Below, piece after piece: positions 21,722-32,805 of a stretch of 64,000 nucleotides of DNA (position 1 is its first letter; every line of letters starts with the position of its first letter). The position numbers and the translations under genes were made by a program. Source of the DNA: Charina bottae (Eukaryota; Chordata; Lepidosauria; Squamata; Charinaidae); NCBI GenBank assembly GCA_023362775.1, contig JALMGJ010000016.1:6065001-6129000 (forward strand), read 5' to 3'. The notes beneath the pieces are model-generated. The model was not told the DNA's origin. It did not search any database and saw nothing but the letters and a program-made list of their open reading frames with translations.

Positions 21722-22868
21722 TAAGCTTTATTATTTATTTATTTATTTATGCTTCAATTTGTATACCGCTCCATCTCCCCACAAGGGAACTCTGGGCGGT
21801 TTACAGGATACAACAATTAAAATTTAACAGTTAAAACAGCAAATAAAACACTCTCATATAATAAAATTAAATATAAAATCCAAGATGTGATGTTTTGATG
21901 TTTAGATGTTTAAAAGGGCCCTATGGCACCAGCCATCCCCAAGAGGAACTATTCCCCCCCCCCACGCAAGGCGGCAGAACCAGGTCTTTAAGTTCTTTCT
22001 GAAGGCCGGGAGCGATGAGGCCTGCCTCACCTCCGGGGGTAGCATATTCCAAAGGGTGGGCGCCACTACCAAGAAGGCACACCTCCTAGACCCCGTCAGG
22101 TGACATTCCTTTATGGACGGGATCCGCAGCATGCCCTCTCTGAATGACCGAGTGGGACGGTTCGACATTATGGGGATGAGACGGTCCCTGGGGTAACCTG
22201 GCCCCATGCCATGTAGGGCTTTAAAGGGGATAACCAACACCTTGAATTGGACCCAGAAGCACACAGGCACCCAGTGCAGCTGTCGCAGCAGAGTTTCACA
22301 TGCGCTGATCTTGGTGCACCAATAACTGCGTGAGCAGCCGCATTCTGGACCAATTGAAGCTTCCGGATACTCTTCAAGGGTAGCCCCATGTAGAGCGCAT
22401 TGCAATAGTCTATATGGGAGATGACCAGGGCATGAGTGACTGTACGGAGGGCTTCCTGATCCAGGAAAGGGCGTAACTGACGCACAACGCGAAGTTGTGC
22501 AAAAGCCCTTCTGGCCACGGCTACCACCTGCTGTTCAAGCAGGAGCCGTGAGTCCAGAAGAACCCCCAGATTACGCACTTGGTCTGAATGGGGTAGTGCC
22601 ACCCCATCCAGAAGTAAAGATGATAACTTCCTGGATCCACAGGAGCCATCTATCCACAGCCACTCCGTCTTACCAGGGTTCAGTTGAAGCCTGTTGTTCC
22701 CCATCCAGACCCCCACAGCCTCCAGGCACTGAGAAAGGGTAGCCACTGCATCACTTACCTCACCAGGGATGGAGATATATAATTGAGTATCATCTGCATA
22801 TTGATGGTACCTCATCCCATGGTGACGGATGATCTCACCCAGAGGTTTCATGTAGATGTTAAATAGCA
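21722..22868 (-). mobile_element. L2 LINE, 5' truncated
   Basis: A minus-strand L2 3' fragment of about 1.15 kb with the CTCTGGGCGG...(TTTA)n tail at 21722-21800. It breaks off at ATGTTAAATAG (22868), inside RT motif B. Two overlapping frames cover RT motif C to the C-terminus. Confidence 0.9.
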
Positions 22869-22869
22869 A
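21902..22869 (-). pseudogene. L2 RT palm and C-terminal region in two frames
   Basis: Frame 22168-22869 carries LFNIYMKPLGEIIRHHG, the catalytic YHQYADDTQLYISIPG, RLQLNPGKTEWLWI, NLGVLLDSRLLL, RQLRPFLDQEALRTVTHALV and SIRKLQLVQNAAA; a frameshift near 22300 passes the C-terminus to frame 21902-22405 (LHWVPVCFWVQFKVLVIPF, SFREGMLRIPS). Unlike the 16-kb copy it keeps YADD. Truncation removes everything upstream. Confidence 0.85.
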
Positions 22870-24108
22870 ACAGATTTAAACAGAAACATAGTTTAGACAG
22901 ATTAAACAGAAGCATAAACAGCATAATATAAAGAAAGAAAAATAATTACATACCAAGCAAGTTGATACCCAATCTCTCATAGGCTGTCAGGAGCCCCTTA
23001 ATAAAGACAGTGGAGATACCCCAGGGTGGTTCAACTTCCACAGCACCCAGCACTCAGGTCTGTGCAGAAGCTCCCAAACTCAAAAGGCTTTTTATTATAT
23101 CAAAAGGTTTTTATCAAAGTCTGGTCCTAAAACCTTGTGACCCTGTTCCCATGGTACAGAGGCTGCAGTATCCGACTTTGACTGGATAGTACCCAGGGTC
23201 TGGAGCACCTGTTTAATCCAAGAGCCAGGGAAACTATACAGATAAGCTAGTGCTTAACAAAAATGATCTTGGGGTTTTCTCTTCTCCCCCCCCCCCCCCA
23301 TTTCAAACAGAAATAAAAAACAAGCCAGCAAACATTAGTATAACTCAAAATAAACTGTAAGCTTCTTCATGTGAAGGACAAAAATCAAAATATGTCACTT
23401 AAACTCCTCGAAATAACAATGGTCTTCCGCGTTGCCACTACAGGGCTGTTCTTATTTTTATTAAGTTAAAAGAAGCAAATAAAGGGAAAAATATTTTGTT
23501 TAATCTACCCCACAGATATCCATGCAGAGCAAAGGAGAACACAGAAAGCCATGCATTTTCTCTTAAAGTTATATAACCAATCAATCTTGCATGTGTGTAC
23601 TTCTGGCTCATTATGTCCAAAAGCACAGAATTTATTTGGGGAGTACATAAATTTTGGTGCAAAATAAGTGGTTAGTGAATCAGTGAGCTTATAAAAGATA
23701 ATTTGATATGGAAGAAATAAAATACTATAGGAGTAACAAAATTGCAAGCACATAAAATATATCTCACAGAGCCGTTGAAAATCCAGTGTGTAGATGAATG
23801 GGCAGTGTATTCAACAAAAGCAATCAAAGCACCTTATTTCTATTTAACGTGCTTATACTGTAATTTCATTGCTTCTACCCTTATACAAAATTGTGAACTT
23901 CAACAGAAATTCAGCCTTTAAAGAATATTGGCAGCCACTTAATTTTAATCATCTGGCTCACTATTCATGTGAGTAACTCTATTACCCCTTCCTTGAATAG
24001 TCTAGTCATATATAATTACTATATATAATTACTATGTATATTTCTCATGTATCCTGCCCCCATATGTGTGAGAATGTTTTATACTATGACTACTACTAGT
24101 ACTGCTAC
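22869..24108. other. No gene recognised
   Basis: Contains a poly-C run near 23287-23299. The segment about 22970-23260 has, on the minus strand, an AATAAAAAG signal followed by non-repetitive sequence somewhat like an LTR R-U5, but without identifiable ends or primer-binding site, so it is left unassigned. Confidence 0.4.
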
Positions 24109-24120
24109 AAGTAAGAATGT
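24109..24120 (+). repeat. Target-site duplication of BovB, left copy
   Basis: AAGTAAGAATGT, identical to 27344-27355. Confidence 0.95.
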
Positions 24121-24129
24121 TGTTGTTGT

Positions 24130-27100
24130 TTATTCGTTCAATCGTTTCCGACTCTTCGTGACTTCATGGACCAGTCCACGCCAGAGCCCTCTGTCGGCCG
24201 TCATCATCCCCAGCTCCCCAATGGTTGAGTCTGTCGCCTCCAGAATACCATCCATCCATCTTGCCCTTGGTCGGCCCCTCTTCCTTTTGCCTTCCACTTT
24301 CCCTAGCATCAGCTTCTTCTCCAGGGTATCCTGTCTTCTCATGATGTGGCCAAAGTACTTCAGTTTTGCCTTTAATATCATTCCCTCAAGTGAGCAGTCT
24401 GGCTTGATTTCCTGGAGTATGGACTGGTTTGATCTTCTTGCAGTCCAAGGCACCCTCAGAATTTTCCTCCAACACCACAGTTCAAAAGCATCTATCTTCC
24501 TTCGCTCAGCCTTCCTTATGGTCCAGCTCTCGCAGCCATAGGTTACTACAGGGAATACCATTGCTTTAACTATGCGGACCTTTGTTGTCAGTGTGATGTC
24601 TCTGCTCTTAACTATTTTATCAAGATTTGCCATTGCTCTCCTCCCAAGAAGTAGACGTCTTCTGATTTCCTGGCTGCAGTCAGCGTCTGCAGTAATCTTT
24701 GCGCCTAGAAATACAAAGTCTGTCACTGCCTCCACTTTTTCTCCCTCTATTTGCCAGTCATCAATTAAGCTCGTTGCCATAATCTTGGTTTTTTTGAGGT
24801 TTAACTGCAACCCAGCTTTTGCACTTTCTTCTTTCACCTTCGTCATAAGGCTCCTCAACTCCTCCTCGCTTTCAGCCATCAAAGTGGTATCATCTGCATA
24901 TCTGAGATTGTTAATGTTTCTTCCAGCGATTTTAACTCCAGCCTTGGATTCCTCAAGCCCAGCATGTCGCATGATGTGTTCTGCGTACAGGTTGAATAGG
25001 TAGGGTGAGAGTATACAACCCTGCCGTACTCCTTTTCCAATCTTAAACCAGTCCGTTGTTCCGTGCTCTGTTCTTACCGTTGCTACTTGGTCGTTATACA
25101 GATTCCTCAGGAGGCAGACAAGATGACTTGGTATCCCCATACCACCAAGAACTTGCCACAATTTGTTATGATCCACACAGTCAAAGGCTTTAGAATAGTC
25201 AATAAAACAGAAATAGATGTTTTTCTGAAATTCCCTGGCTTTCTCCATTATCCAGCGGATATTGGCAATTTGGTCTCTAGTTCCTCTGCCTTTTCTAAAC
25301 CCAGCTTGTACATCTGGCAATTCTCGCTCCATGAATTGCTGGAGTCTACCTTGCAAGATCTTGAGCATTACCTTACTGGCATGTGAAATAAGTGCCACTG
25401 TTCGATAGTTTGAACATTCTTTAGTGCTTCCCTTTTTTGGTATGGGGATATAAGTTGATTTTTTCCAATCTGATGGCCATTCTTGTGTTTTCCAAATTTG
25501 CTGGCATATGGCATGCATCACCTTGACAGCATCATCTTGCAAGATTTTAAACAGTTCAGCTGGGATACCGTCGTCTCCTGCTGCCTTGTTATTAGCAATG
25601 CTTCTTAAGGCCCATTCAACCTCACTCTTCAGGATGTCTGGCTCTAACTCACTGACCACACCGTCAAAGCTATCTCCAATATTATTATCCTTCCTATACA
25701 GATCTTCCGTATATTCTTGCCACCTTTTCTTGATCTCTTCTGCTTCTGTTAGGTCCTTACCATCTTTGTTTTTGATCATACCCATTTTTGCCTGGAATTT
25801 ACCTCCGATGTTTCTAATTTTCTGGAAGAGGTCTCTTGTCCTTCCTATTCTATTGTCTTCTTCCACTTCCGCACATTGCTTGTTTAAAAATAATTCCTTA
25901 TCTCTTCTGGCTAACCTCTGGAATTTTGCATTTAATTGGGCATATCTCCCCCTATCACTGTTGCCTTTTGCGTTCCTTCTTTCTTGGGCTACTTCCAGTG
26001 TTTCAGCAGACAGCCATCTTGCCTTCTTGGTTTTTTTTTTCTTTGGGACGTTTTTTGTTGCCGCCTCCTGAACAATGTTGCGAACTTCTGTCCATAGTTC
26101 TTCTGGGACCCTATCTACTAAATCTAGTCCCTTAAATCTATTCTTCACCTCCACTGCATATTCCTTAGGAATATTAGTGAGCTCATATCTAACTGATCTG
26201 TGGGTCTTCCCTATTCTCTTTAGTCTGATTCTAAATTTTGCAATAAGAAGTTCATGATCTGAACTACAGTCAGCTCCAGGTCTTGTTTTTACCGACTGTA
26301 TAGATGTCCGCCACCTTTGGCTGCAAAGGATGTAGTCAATCTGATTTCGGTGTCGACCATCTGGTGAAGTCCATGTATAAAGTCGTCTTTTAGGTTGCTG
26401 GAAGAGAGTGTTTGTTATGCACAGTGAGTTGTCTTGGCAAAATTCTATCAGCCTATGTCCTGCTTCATTTTGTTCTCCCAGACCATGTTTACCTGTAATT
26501 CCAGGTGTCGTCTGACTACCCACCTTAGCATTCCAGTCTCCTGTAATGAAAATAACATCTCTTTTTGGTGTATTATCCAGTAGGTGCTGCAGATCCTCAT
26601 AGAACTGATCTACTTCTGCTTCTTCAGCATCTGTGGTTGGGGCGTATATTTGGATCACTGTGATGTTAAATGGCTTACCCTGAATTCGAATTGAGATCAT
26701 TCTATCGTTTTTTGGATTGTATCCAAGCACTGCTTTAGCCACTTTATTATTAATTATGAAGGCTACTCCATTTCTTCTGTGGTCCTCTTGTCCACAGTAG
26801 TAGATCTGGTGGTCATCTGATGTGAAGTGGCCCATCCCAGTCCATTTCAGTTCACTGACACCTAAAATGTCTATATTTAATCTTGACATCTCACCAATAA
26901 CCACATCCAATTTGCCCTGGCTCATAGATCTTACATTCCAGGTTCCTATAGTGTGTTGATCTTTAGAACATGGGATTCGTCGTTCACCACCAGCACCGTC
27001 GGCCGCTAGCCGTCCTTTCGGCTTTGAGCTAGCTGCGTCATCACATCTGGGGCTAGTTGAACGTATCCTCTGTTCCTCCCCAGTAGCATTTTGACCATCT

Positions 27101-27162
27101 TCCGACCTGGGAGTCCCATCTTCCGATGGTATACCGACATATCTTTGGTTGTACTGATCCAT
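24130..27162 (-). CDS. BovB endonuclease/reverse transcriptase, 1010 aa, uninterrupted
   Basis: Single protein for target-primed reverse transcription. An APE-type endonuclease spans about residues 70-310: GTWNVRSMS (73-81), SELKWTG (103-109), the GDWNAKVG active-site motif (208-215) and SDHELL (301-306). A basic linker KKKKTKKARW lies near 374-383. The reverse transcriptase spans about 500-800: NNKAAGDDGIP (524-534), YRTVALISHASKVMLKIL, QAGFRKGRGTRDQI, motif A FIDYSKAFDCVDH (653-665), motif B GVRQGCILSPYLFN (711-724), catalytic YADD (755-758) and LNLKKTKIM. The C-terminus has CESWTIRKAERRKIDAFELW and KRKRGRPRARWMD. No stop or frameshift was seen. The ATG at 27162 is the first in this frame; a short overlapping frame (27006-27200) may correspond to the small upstream ORF of RTE elements. 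Activity is inferred only. Confidence 0.93.
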   Translation of the reverse strand: MDQYNQRYVGIPSEDGTPRSEDGQNATGEEQRIRSTSPRCDDAASSKPKGRLAADGAGGERRIPCSKDQHTIGTWNVRSMSQGKLDVVIGEMSRLNIDILGVSELKWTGMGHFTSDDHQIYYCGQEDHRRNGVAFIINNKVAKAVLGYNPKNDRMISIRIQGKPFNITVIQIYAPTTDAEEAEVDQFYEDLQHLLDNTPKRDVIFITGDWNAKVGSQTTPGITGKHGLGEQNEAGHRLIEFCQDNSLCITNTLFQQPKRRLYTWTSPDGRHRNQIDYILCSQRWRTSIQSVKTRPGADCSSDHELLIAKFRIRLKRIGKTHRSVRYELTNIPKEYAVEVKNRFKGLDLVDRVPEELWTEVRNIVQEAATKNVPKKKKTKKARWLSAETLEVAQERRNAKGNSDRGRYAQLNAKFQRLARRDKELFLNKQCAEVEEDNRIGRTRDLFQKIRNIGGKFQAKMGMIKNKDGKDLTEAEEIKKRWQEYTEDLYRKDNNIGDSFDGVVSELEPDILKSEVEWALRSIANNKAAGDDGIPAELFKILQDDAVKVMHAICQQIWKTQEWPSDWKKSTYIPIPKKGSTKECSNYRTVALISHASKVMLKILQGRLQQFMERELPDVQAGFRKGRGTRDQIANIRWIMEKAREFQKNIYFCFIDYSKAFDCVDHNKLWQVLGGMGIPSHLVCLLRNLYNDQVATVRTEHGTTDWFKIGKGVRQGCILSPYLFNLYAEHIMRHAGLEESKAGVKIAGRNINNLRYADDTTLMAESEEELRSLMTKVKEESAKAGLQLNLKKTKIMATSLIDDWQIEGEKVEAVTDFVFLGAKITADADCSQEIRRRLLLGRRAMANLDKIVKSRDITLTTKVRIVKAMVFPVVTYGCESWTIRKAERRKIDAFELWCWRKILRVPWTARRSNQSILQEIKPDCSLEGMILKAKLKYFGHIMRRQDTLEKKLMLGKVEGKRKRGRPRARWMDGILEATDSTIGELGMMTADRGLWRGLVHEVTKSRKRLNE

Positions 27163-27303
27163 TTAGTTTTCATGGCAAGAATACTGGGGTGGGTTGCCAT
27201 TACCTTCCCCAGGGATCGTATTTAGTCTGACCTCTCTGCCACGACCTTCCCGTCTTGGGTGTCCCTTCACGGTTTAGCTCATGGTTTCATTGAGGTGCTC
27301 AAG

Positions 27304-27343
27304 CTCCAGCACCACGACAAGGTAACGATCTCCTTTGCTGGAG
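27304..27343 (-). ncRNA. 5'-terminal RNA helix of BovB, HDV-ribozyme-like candidate
   Basis: Reading the minus strand from the first base of the element: nt 1-7 CTCCAGC pair with nt 34-40 GCTGGAG; nt 21-23 ACC pair with 31-33 GGT around a 7-nt loop; nt 42-46 TTGAG and 50-54 CTCAA form a small hairpin; CTAA follows at nt 67-70. This order resembles P1, P3/L3, P4 and the catalytic-C strand of HDV-like ribozymes, which sit at the 5' end of some non-LTR elements. The P2 pairing is weak in my reading, so this is a candidate only. Confidence 0.35.
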
Positions 27344-27355
27344 AAGTAAGAATGT
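27344..27355 (+). repeat. Target-site duplication of BovB, right copy
   Basis: AAGTAAGAATGT, identical to 24109-24120. Confidence 0.95.
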
Positions 27356-29440
27356 ACATTCAAATAAAGGAAGTATTACATGTATGTTATTTCAGTAAGC
27401 ATTTGTAAGCAAGACAGTATTATCTTTGTAGTGTAGAAAGATATAGGAGGTTAGTAATTCAGGCTGGGGGGAAAATGGTTATGTATATATGTATGTATCC
27501 ATGTATGTATATCCCATTGCATTGCTCCACAGGAGTACTATGGTCTTTTGTTGGATAGACATCACCCAGAGAACAGAATTTCCCCTGCAGATGGTAGGGG
27601 GCCTGTGGGGTAGGATGTCAGGGGTTATTGATGGCAAGAAACAGCTACTGTAGTCTATTCATTGCTGATATCAGAGGTGTCCCCCTCCCTGTAACATATT
27701 ATTTATTTTATCCTGTAACTATCCTGACGTTATGAGACTGAGGGCCAAAGTAGATGTGGTTACGAAATCCGTGTTTCAGATGTTTGCATATTTTTGCCTG
27801 TGTGATTTTCCCCCTCCCCCATTGGCTTAATGATACATAATCCAGTCTTTCCCAGCAGCCAATTCTAGAGACATTTCATAGAACTGAAATGTCCACTTCA
27901 CCTTTGGGTTAATCATGATACCTACCAGCACTATCTAATCACTTCTGATTGCAGAATCTAGAGTTGTTTTTTTCCTACAAAGTAAAGAATAAGCATTTGA
28001 TTTTCTTCATTGACATAGCAAATTATTTGGTACTGTATGTCACAATCATGTTAGCCAAAATGCCCCCTTTTTAATGCAGAAAACCCAAGTATGTCATATA
28101 TGCTTGAGATGTATCAGTCCATGAAGGAAGTAATCTAAGCTATTTGAAAAACAGATATAACATCCATTTATGCAGTTTTAATAGGTCAATTTGAAATAAT
28201 CAAAGAAAAGAGAATTCAAAATACATTGTAGAGATTATATCTGAAAGGTATAATCTCTTTGGATGAAAGACTTTTTTTTCAGTGCTTGTTATTTAACTCA
28301 TCATTTCAAGTGTCCTGAAATATCTGCAGGCATTATCTCCTGACAATGTGTTTCCCCCATCTCTTTTTTAAAAGAACAAATGCTAGGTAAAGTCACCTAT
28401 TTTAATCAACTCCCTCATCTTTGTAAAAGAGATGGCATCTTTGACCTATTTCTAACCAATCAACATGTAAATTTAAATCAGAAAGTTACACACCTGAGTG
28501 TTTTGTTTTACTTGTTTTGTTTGTTTGTTTGTTTTGAAGATCACCTTTACAGAACACATCTGTTTGCAAATTATGGCCTAATTTAGAGAAGATACAAACT
28601 TCCCCTGAATTCTAATTTCTCTTGAACTAATTTGTGGACATTAAAATTTCCTGCAAGTCAATATACTGTATGTCATCGAGATAGGTAATTCTCCATTTTA
28701 TAATCATGTATTTTGTGCTGCAAGTATAGATAAATATAAATGTATAACTACATACATACGTTTTTACATGCTATTACATACATTCTTAAATGCTATTAGG
28801 GATAAGCAGTGTTATGCAGAGCAGAGAAAAGGGATTAACGAATAGTAATCCAAATAAATTAAAGGTATGGTGTAAGAAAAAAGAAAACTAGTTTATATCA
28901 AGACAATACCACTTCATACCTTTCTATCCTTGAAAACCATCCTCACTTCCATACACCACTTCATACATTATCTTTTCTTCTTTAAACTTCTTACCTTTTC
29001 CTTTTTATGTTACATTCTTTTGAACTTCAGAAAATGTTACAAATAACATTTCTTAATATCCTCTCTTTTTGAACATTTTATTGATTCTGTCTTTGTTTAG
29101 TTTTTCTATATGGCAATATCACCTTAAGGTTTTTATACTGGCCATTCACTTTTATATTAAATCCAAATCCCTTCCCTTCTCTTCTCTTGAAGAGTAGGAA
29201 GATGCCCTGAAGAAAGTATTCAACAGATGTTATGTAAAAACCAGGTTACCCCTGGAAGGGAGAATGGAATGTGAAAGAAACCCAAGATTGCCCTGTATTG
29301 ATTCTCTTTGGTATAAGAGGGGGGTGAGGAGAGAATGTCTGTCAGGTTTTCAAGATTCTGTTACTATATTCTGCAACAATAGAGTTTCAGCAGTTTTTGT
29401 AGAATTTATTTCCTGACCTGAACTACAGCAAAGAGCTGAT
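27356..29440. other. No gene recognised
   Basis: Unique-looking, mainly AT-rich. Short (TATG)n near 27481-27510 and (TTTG)n near 28514-28535. No supportable gene. Confidence 0.5.
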
Positions 29441-29525
29441 CCCTTCCCTTCCCTTCCCTTCCCTTCCCTTCCCTTCCCTTCCCTTCCCTTCCCTTCCCTT
29501 CCCTTCCCTTCCCTTCCCTTCCCTT
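29441..29525 (+). repeat. (CCCTT)17 microsatellite
   Basis: Seventeen uninterrupted CCCTT units. The minus strand is (AAGGG)n with GGG runs every five bases, a G-quadruplex-capable tract. Confidence 0.97.
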
Positions 29526-30091
29526 CAAAATAGCAGGAAACAGGTAAGTAATTTTCAGCAACTATCAAAAAGAGATCTAAGGACTGGAAAAAAGCATGAG
29601 CCCTAGGGCATTCTCTTGCCCATTCCTTGTATGTGTGAATGGAATTGCATGTAGGGTAAAACTGGGGGTGAGAGGGGCAGAATATCATAATATATATTTT
29701 GTCTTCCTATGTGCAAATCTAAACAAATGTATAACATTTCTACAAACTTTGTTTCAAGAATAAATGGGAATTAAGTAGCTCATGTGGTACATGGAGAAGA
29801 TACCAGATATGTCAGGGTACCTAGTTAATGAAATTCATGCAATAGGATAAGGAATCTCTTCTGCTTTTGACACTATGGAAAAATGTTGCTCTGAGGCAGA
29901 AAAGACAATATGGAGCTAATTTACTGTAGCTCAGCATTGAGTAGCATATGTTGAATTACTGTCTGCATATTTATTTTTTTCTGATAACTTGATCGGAAAG
30001 ATCTAAGCTGTTCTTTTCCTTCATGTGCTCTGAAGCATAGTATGATATAATATATCTCCTCCTGGCATACTTCTTATCACTGGAGAATGTG
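29526..30091. other. No gene recognised
   Basis: AT-rich, nothing supportable. Confidence 0.5.
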
Positions 30092-30590
30092 ATTGAGCTT
30101 TTTTCCTCATCGTTGAGTCATTCAGTCGCTTCTGATTTTTGTGCTCTGATGGACAGTGATTCACCAAAACTGTCAGTAACTGTAACTTCATGCTTGTGAA
30201 ATTAGTGATACTATCCAGCCATCTTGACTTCTGCCAGTCACTTTTTCTATTGCCTTTCATTTATCCAAGTACTAGAGTCCTATCCAAACTATTTAAGCTT
30301 TAGCTTCATTATTAGCACTTCCAATGAATGGTGTGTTTTACTTCATTTAGTATTAAACAGTTTGTTTTTTCTTGCTATCCAAGGCACTCTGAACAATTTT
30401 CTCTAGCACCTCACAGTTCAAAGGCATTGACTGTTCTTCATTAAATCTCTCTGATGGTCCTTTCATAGCCATATATTATAACTGGGAAGATCATGACCTT
30501 GACAATATGTACCTTTTATGGCAATGTGTTGTTTCTACATTTTAATTTTTTTTCTAGATTTATCAGTCTTTCTTGCAGGAAACAACAATT
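30092..30590 (-). mobile_element. Old RTE/BovB-like LINE 3' fragment
   Basis: The plus strand shows diverged counterparts of the BovB 3' region in collinear order: GAGTCATTCAGTCGCTTCTG (end of ORF), CTTGCTATCCAAGGCACTCT, CACCTCACAGTTCAAAGGCA and CCTTTCATAGCCATATATTA. It is far more diverged than the BovB copies at 24 and 43 kb and no frame is left. Confidence 0.7.
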
Positions 30591-32443
30591 TCTTTATTTC
30601 ATGACTACAGCCATCATTCCTGTGGAGTTTTGGAGCCATCATTCCTGGAAGTCTATTACTACTTATCATACAAGTTTCTTTTTTTTAAGAAAAAGAATGT
30701 ACTGTATGTACTGTATATGTGGACAGATTGCTCTATTGATCTGCAACTACTATAATACTTGATTAGGGTTGAGCAAAACTCACAATTCCAAGGACAGACT
30801 ATTAAAATTTTCTGTTTCTTCTCATATGTTCCAAACTGGCCAATCAAGGATGGTTTGGTAAATGTGCAGAACAGGAAATGGTTCATGGAGTTGTGGAGTT
30901 ACTGGACTGGGGGGTTGGGTGGAAAGGAAGAAAAGGGAAGGACTATGCAGATTCTCAATAGGTTCAGTTCCTGGAATCTCCTGTTAAAAGGATAAGTAGC
31001 AAATGATATTTTTTAGGAGAGTCTGCCAACAAAACACAGTAATTATTGGCAACATGGCCAAATAGTTTGACATGATGTAATGCAGATTCCTTTGCTTCTA
31101 GAGTGTTCAGTAAGGACAGTGTCCATGCTTATGCCTCTACATTAAGGGTAGGAAACATGTGGCCCCACAGATGTTGTGAACTGCAAGCCCCATCATCACT
31201 CAGCATTGGATCCATGCTTCTGCCTGAAATGCATTTTTTTAAGAACTGTTACCCTCAAGTTTCCTTTTACATCAGCAGGGTGAAGGTTAGTTTAGAGATG
31301 GATGAAACCTCATAATCCCTTATATAATCAGCGGTGTTGATACCAAGAACATTAGGAGACGGTGCTTCAAAACAATTTTTTTCTTCAGTTTGATGCAGTC
31401 AATATATTAGCTAAGGAAGTAAGTGAATAAAATTGAGATGCAAATTACTTTATTAAGGAAGGTTGTGCTTTTGGCAGTTGAAGATAGAGAATATAGATTA
31501 AAATAAAAATGATGCATGAACACTAGAAAAAATATGATGTTTAAAATAGTGGGTTGCGTGTGTGCTGCTCTATATGTGTATCTTTGTGTGCTTCTATGGT
31601 AATCAAGCAGTAACTACTGCTTCTGTAAATTACTACCTACATATTAACCAAGGAGGAAGACTGGATCAATGGCTTTTCTTTTTCTTGTCTCATTCCACCT
31701 ACCAGAACTATACGTTCAGTGCAGAGTTTGGTTGCTATTCAACCATGGAAGACAATCATGCAACACCTTGTGTCCACTGTTGGCTACTCAAGCTGCTATA
31801 GTCAGTTTCTATGCACCCATATTTGCTTGCATTGGGATTACATATTAAATTATTTAAAAACAACTACTGTACATCTTCAGATTTTTCCTTGCTGCATGGA
31901 GATCATACTGTAAAACATTGCTCAGATGTATCATGAATAGTGCTTTAATTATTCATCTGTTCAGTTTTGATGAAACTACATGATGATTATGAAGTGTGTA
32001 TATGGATTGGAAGTTAATCTTCCATTGTATCTTCCACTCAGATATCTTCTACTTTATTTCTCCAAACTGAGAAGGAAGAAGTGTAATGAGTTTAAATCAG
32101 AACTCTTTGTAAGAATAGATAGGAATTAAATTATATCACTTTTTATTTTAATCAAAGCTTGTTCCAAGATCCAGAATAGAGTCAGGTACTGTAGATATTC
32201 AAATTTGGTAGTTTCTGATGAGGAACCCCCTGCTTCACACTATGCAGGGTGATCTGAACTTCATATATTCAGAAATAAGATGTATTTAGTGGACCTATTT
32301 CACAGGTAAGTATATGCAAGATGTGAAAGAATTTTGCCACAGATCTTGCTAAAAAACATTTTTCCTTCTTAGCAGAGCCATAGCTGAATGAATGACAGCA
32401 GAAATGAAGTCCAGCTAGTATTCATTGTTTCCTAGGATGGATG
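30591..32443. other. No gene recognised
   Basis: AT-rich, short frames only. A GATGTTGTGAACTGCAAGCC segment near 31171-31190 resembles common reptilian repeat debris but could not be assigned. Confidence 0.45.
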
Positions 32444-32451
32444 GGGTAGAG

Positions 32452-32805
32452 CATAGTTTTCCAAACTGTGTGTCACGACACAGTACTGTGTTGCCTGCGG
32501 GGCCCAGGTGTGTTGCGAGGAAACCCAGAAGTGGTGATCGTGCACCACCGTGCGCAGTAGTGTGCGCAGTGGCGGCGGGCCATCGGCACTTCCAGCTTTT
32601 CACGCAACACACCAGGACGCCGCTGCATGCACTGCCGCGGTGCGCGAAAACCCGAAAGTGCCGCTGTGCTGGCAGTGCACGAAAACCGGAAGTGCCGCCA
32701 CTGCAGCGCTTCTGGGATTTTGCGCACCACTGCAGCAGTGGCGCTTCCGGGTTTTCGCGCGCCGCCGTTGCTGTGTCGCCAACGTGAAAAGTTTGGAAAG
32801 CCCTG
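32452..32805. mobile_element. GC-rich non-autonomous hAT-like element (MITE)
   Basis: A 354-bp GC-rich island with related inverted ends: CATAGTTTTCCAAACT on the left, and CAGGGCTTTCCAAACT as complement of the right end. Flanks GGGTAGAG (32444-32451) and AGGTAGAG (32806-32813) match 7 of 8, consistent with the 8-bp hAT duplication. Internally it has several diverged repeats of CGGAAGTGCC / CGCGAAAACCC. No transposase; open frames on both strands here are composition artefacts. Confidence 0.75.

Larger units (their letters stand above)
24121..27343 (-). mobile_element. Full-length BovB (RTE-clade) LINE
   Basis: A 3,223-bp BovB read on the minus strand, bounded by a perfect 12-bp target-site duplication. 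It has about 180 bp of leader, one long ORF and only 9 nt (ACAACAACA) after the stop, the short repeat tail typical of RTE elements. The leader contains ATGGCAACCCACCCCAGTAT followed by TCTTGCC, a block also known at the 5' end of ruminant BovB. The extreme 5' end begins CTCCAGC, which pairs with GCTGGAG 26 nt later. BovB is the family known for horizontal transfer between squamates and ruminants. All visible parts are present, so this copy is a candidate source element. Confidence 0.95.

Noticed and set aside
22970..23280. LTR-like block on the minus strand with AATAAAAAG
   Set aside because: No terminal TG/CA pair with matching flanking duplication and no primer-binding site could be found by eye.
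24572..26257. Plus-strand frames opposite the BovB ORF
   Set aside because: Antisense shadows of the BovB coding strand; hydrophobic/Leu-Ser composition and no domain.
28380..28586. Weak resemblance (DGIFDLFLTNQ) to a CR1 endonuclease segment
   Set aside because: Too short and surrounded by nothing else CR1-like.
29350..29688. A frame with EGKGR repeats
   Set aside because: Direct translation of the (CCCTT)n microsatellite.
31160..31210. GTTGTGAACTGCAAGCCCC-type debris, also near 37440 and 56115
   Set aside because: Resembles widespread reptile repeat words but no ends or family could be assigned.
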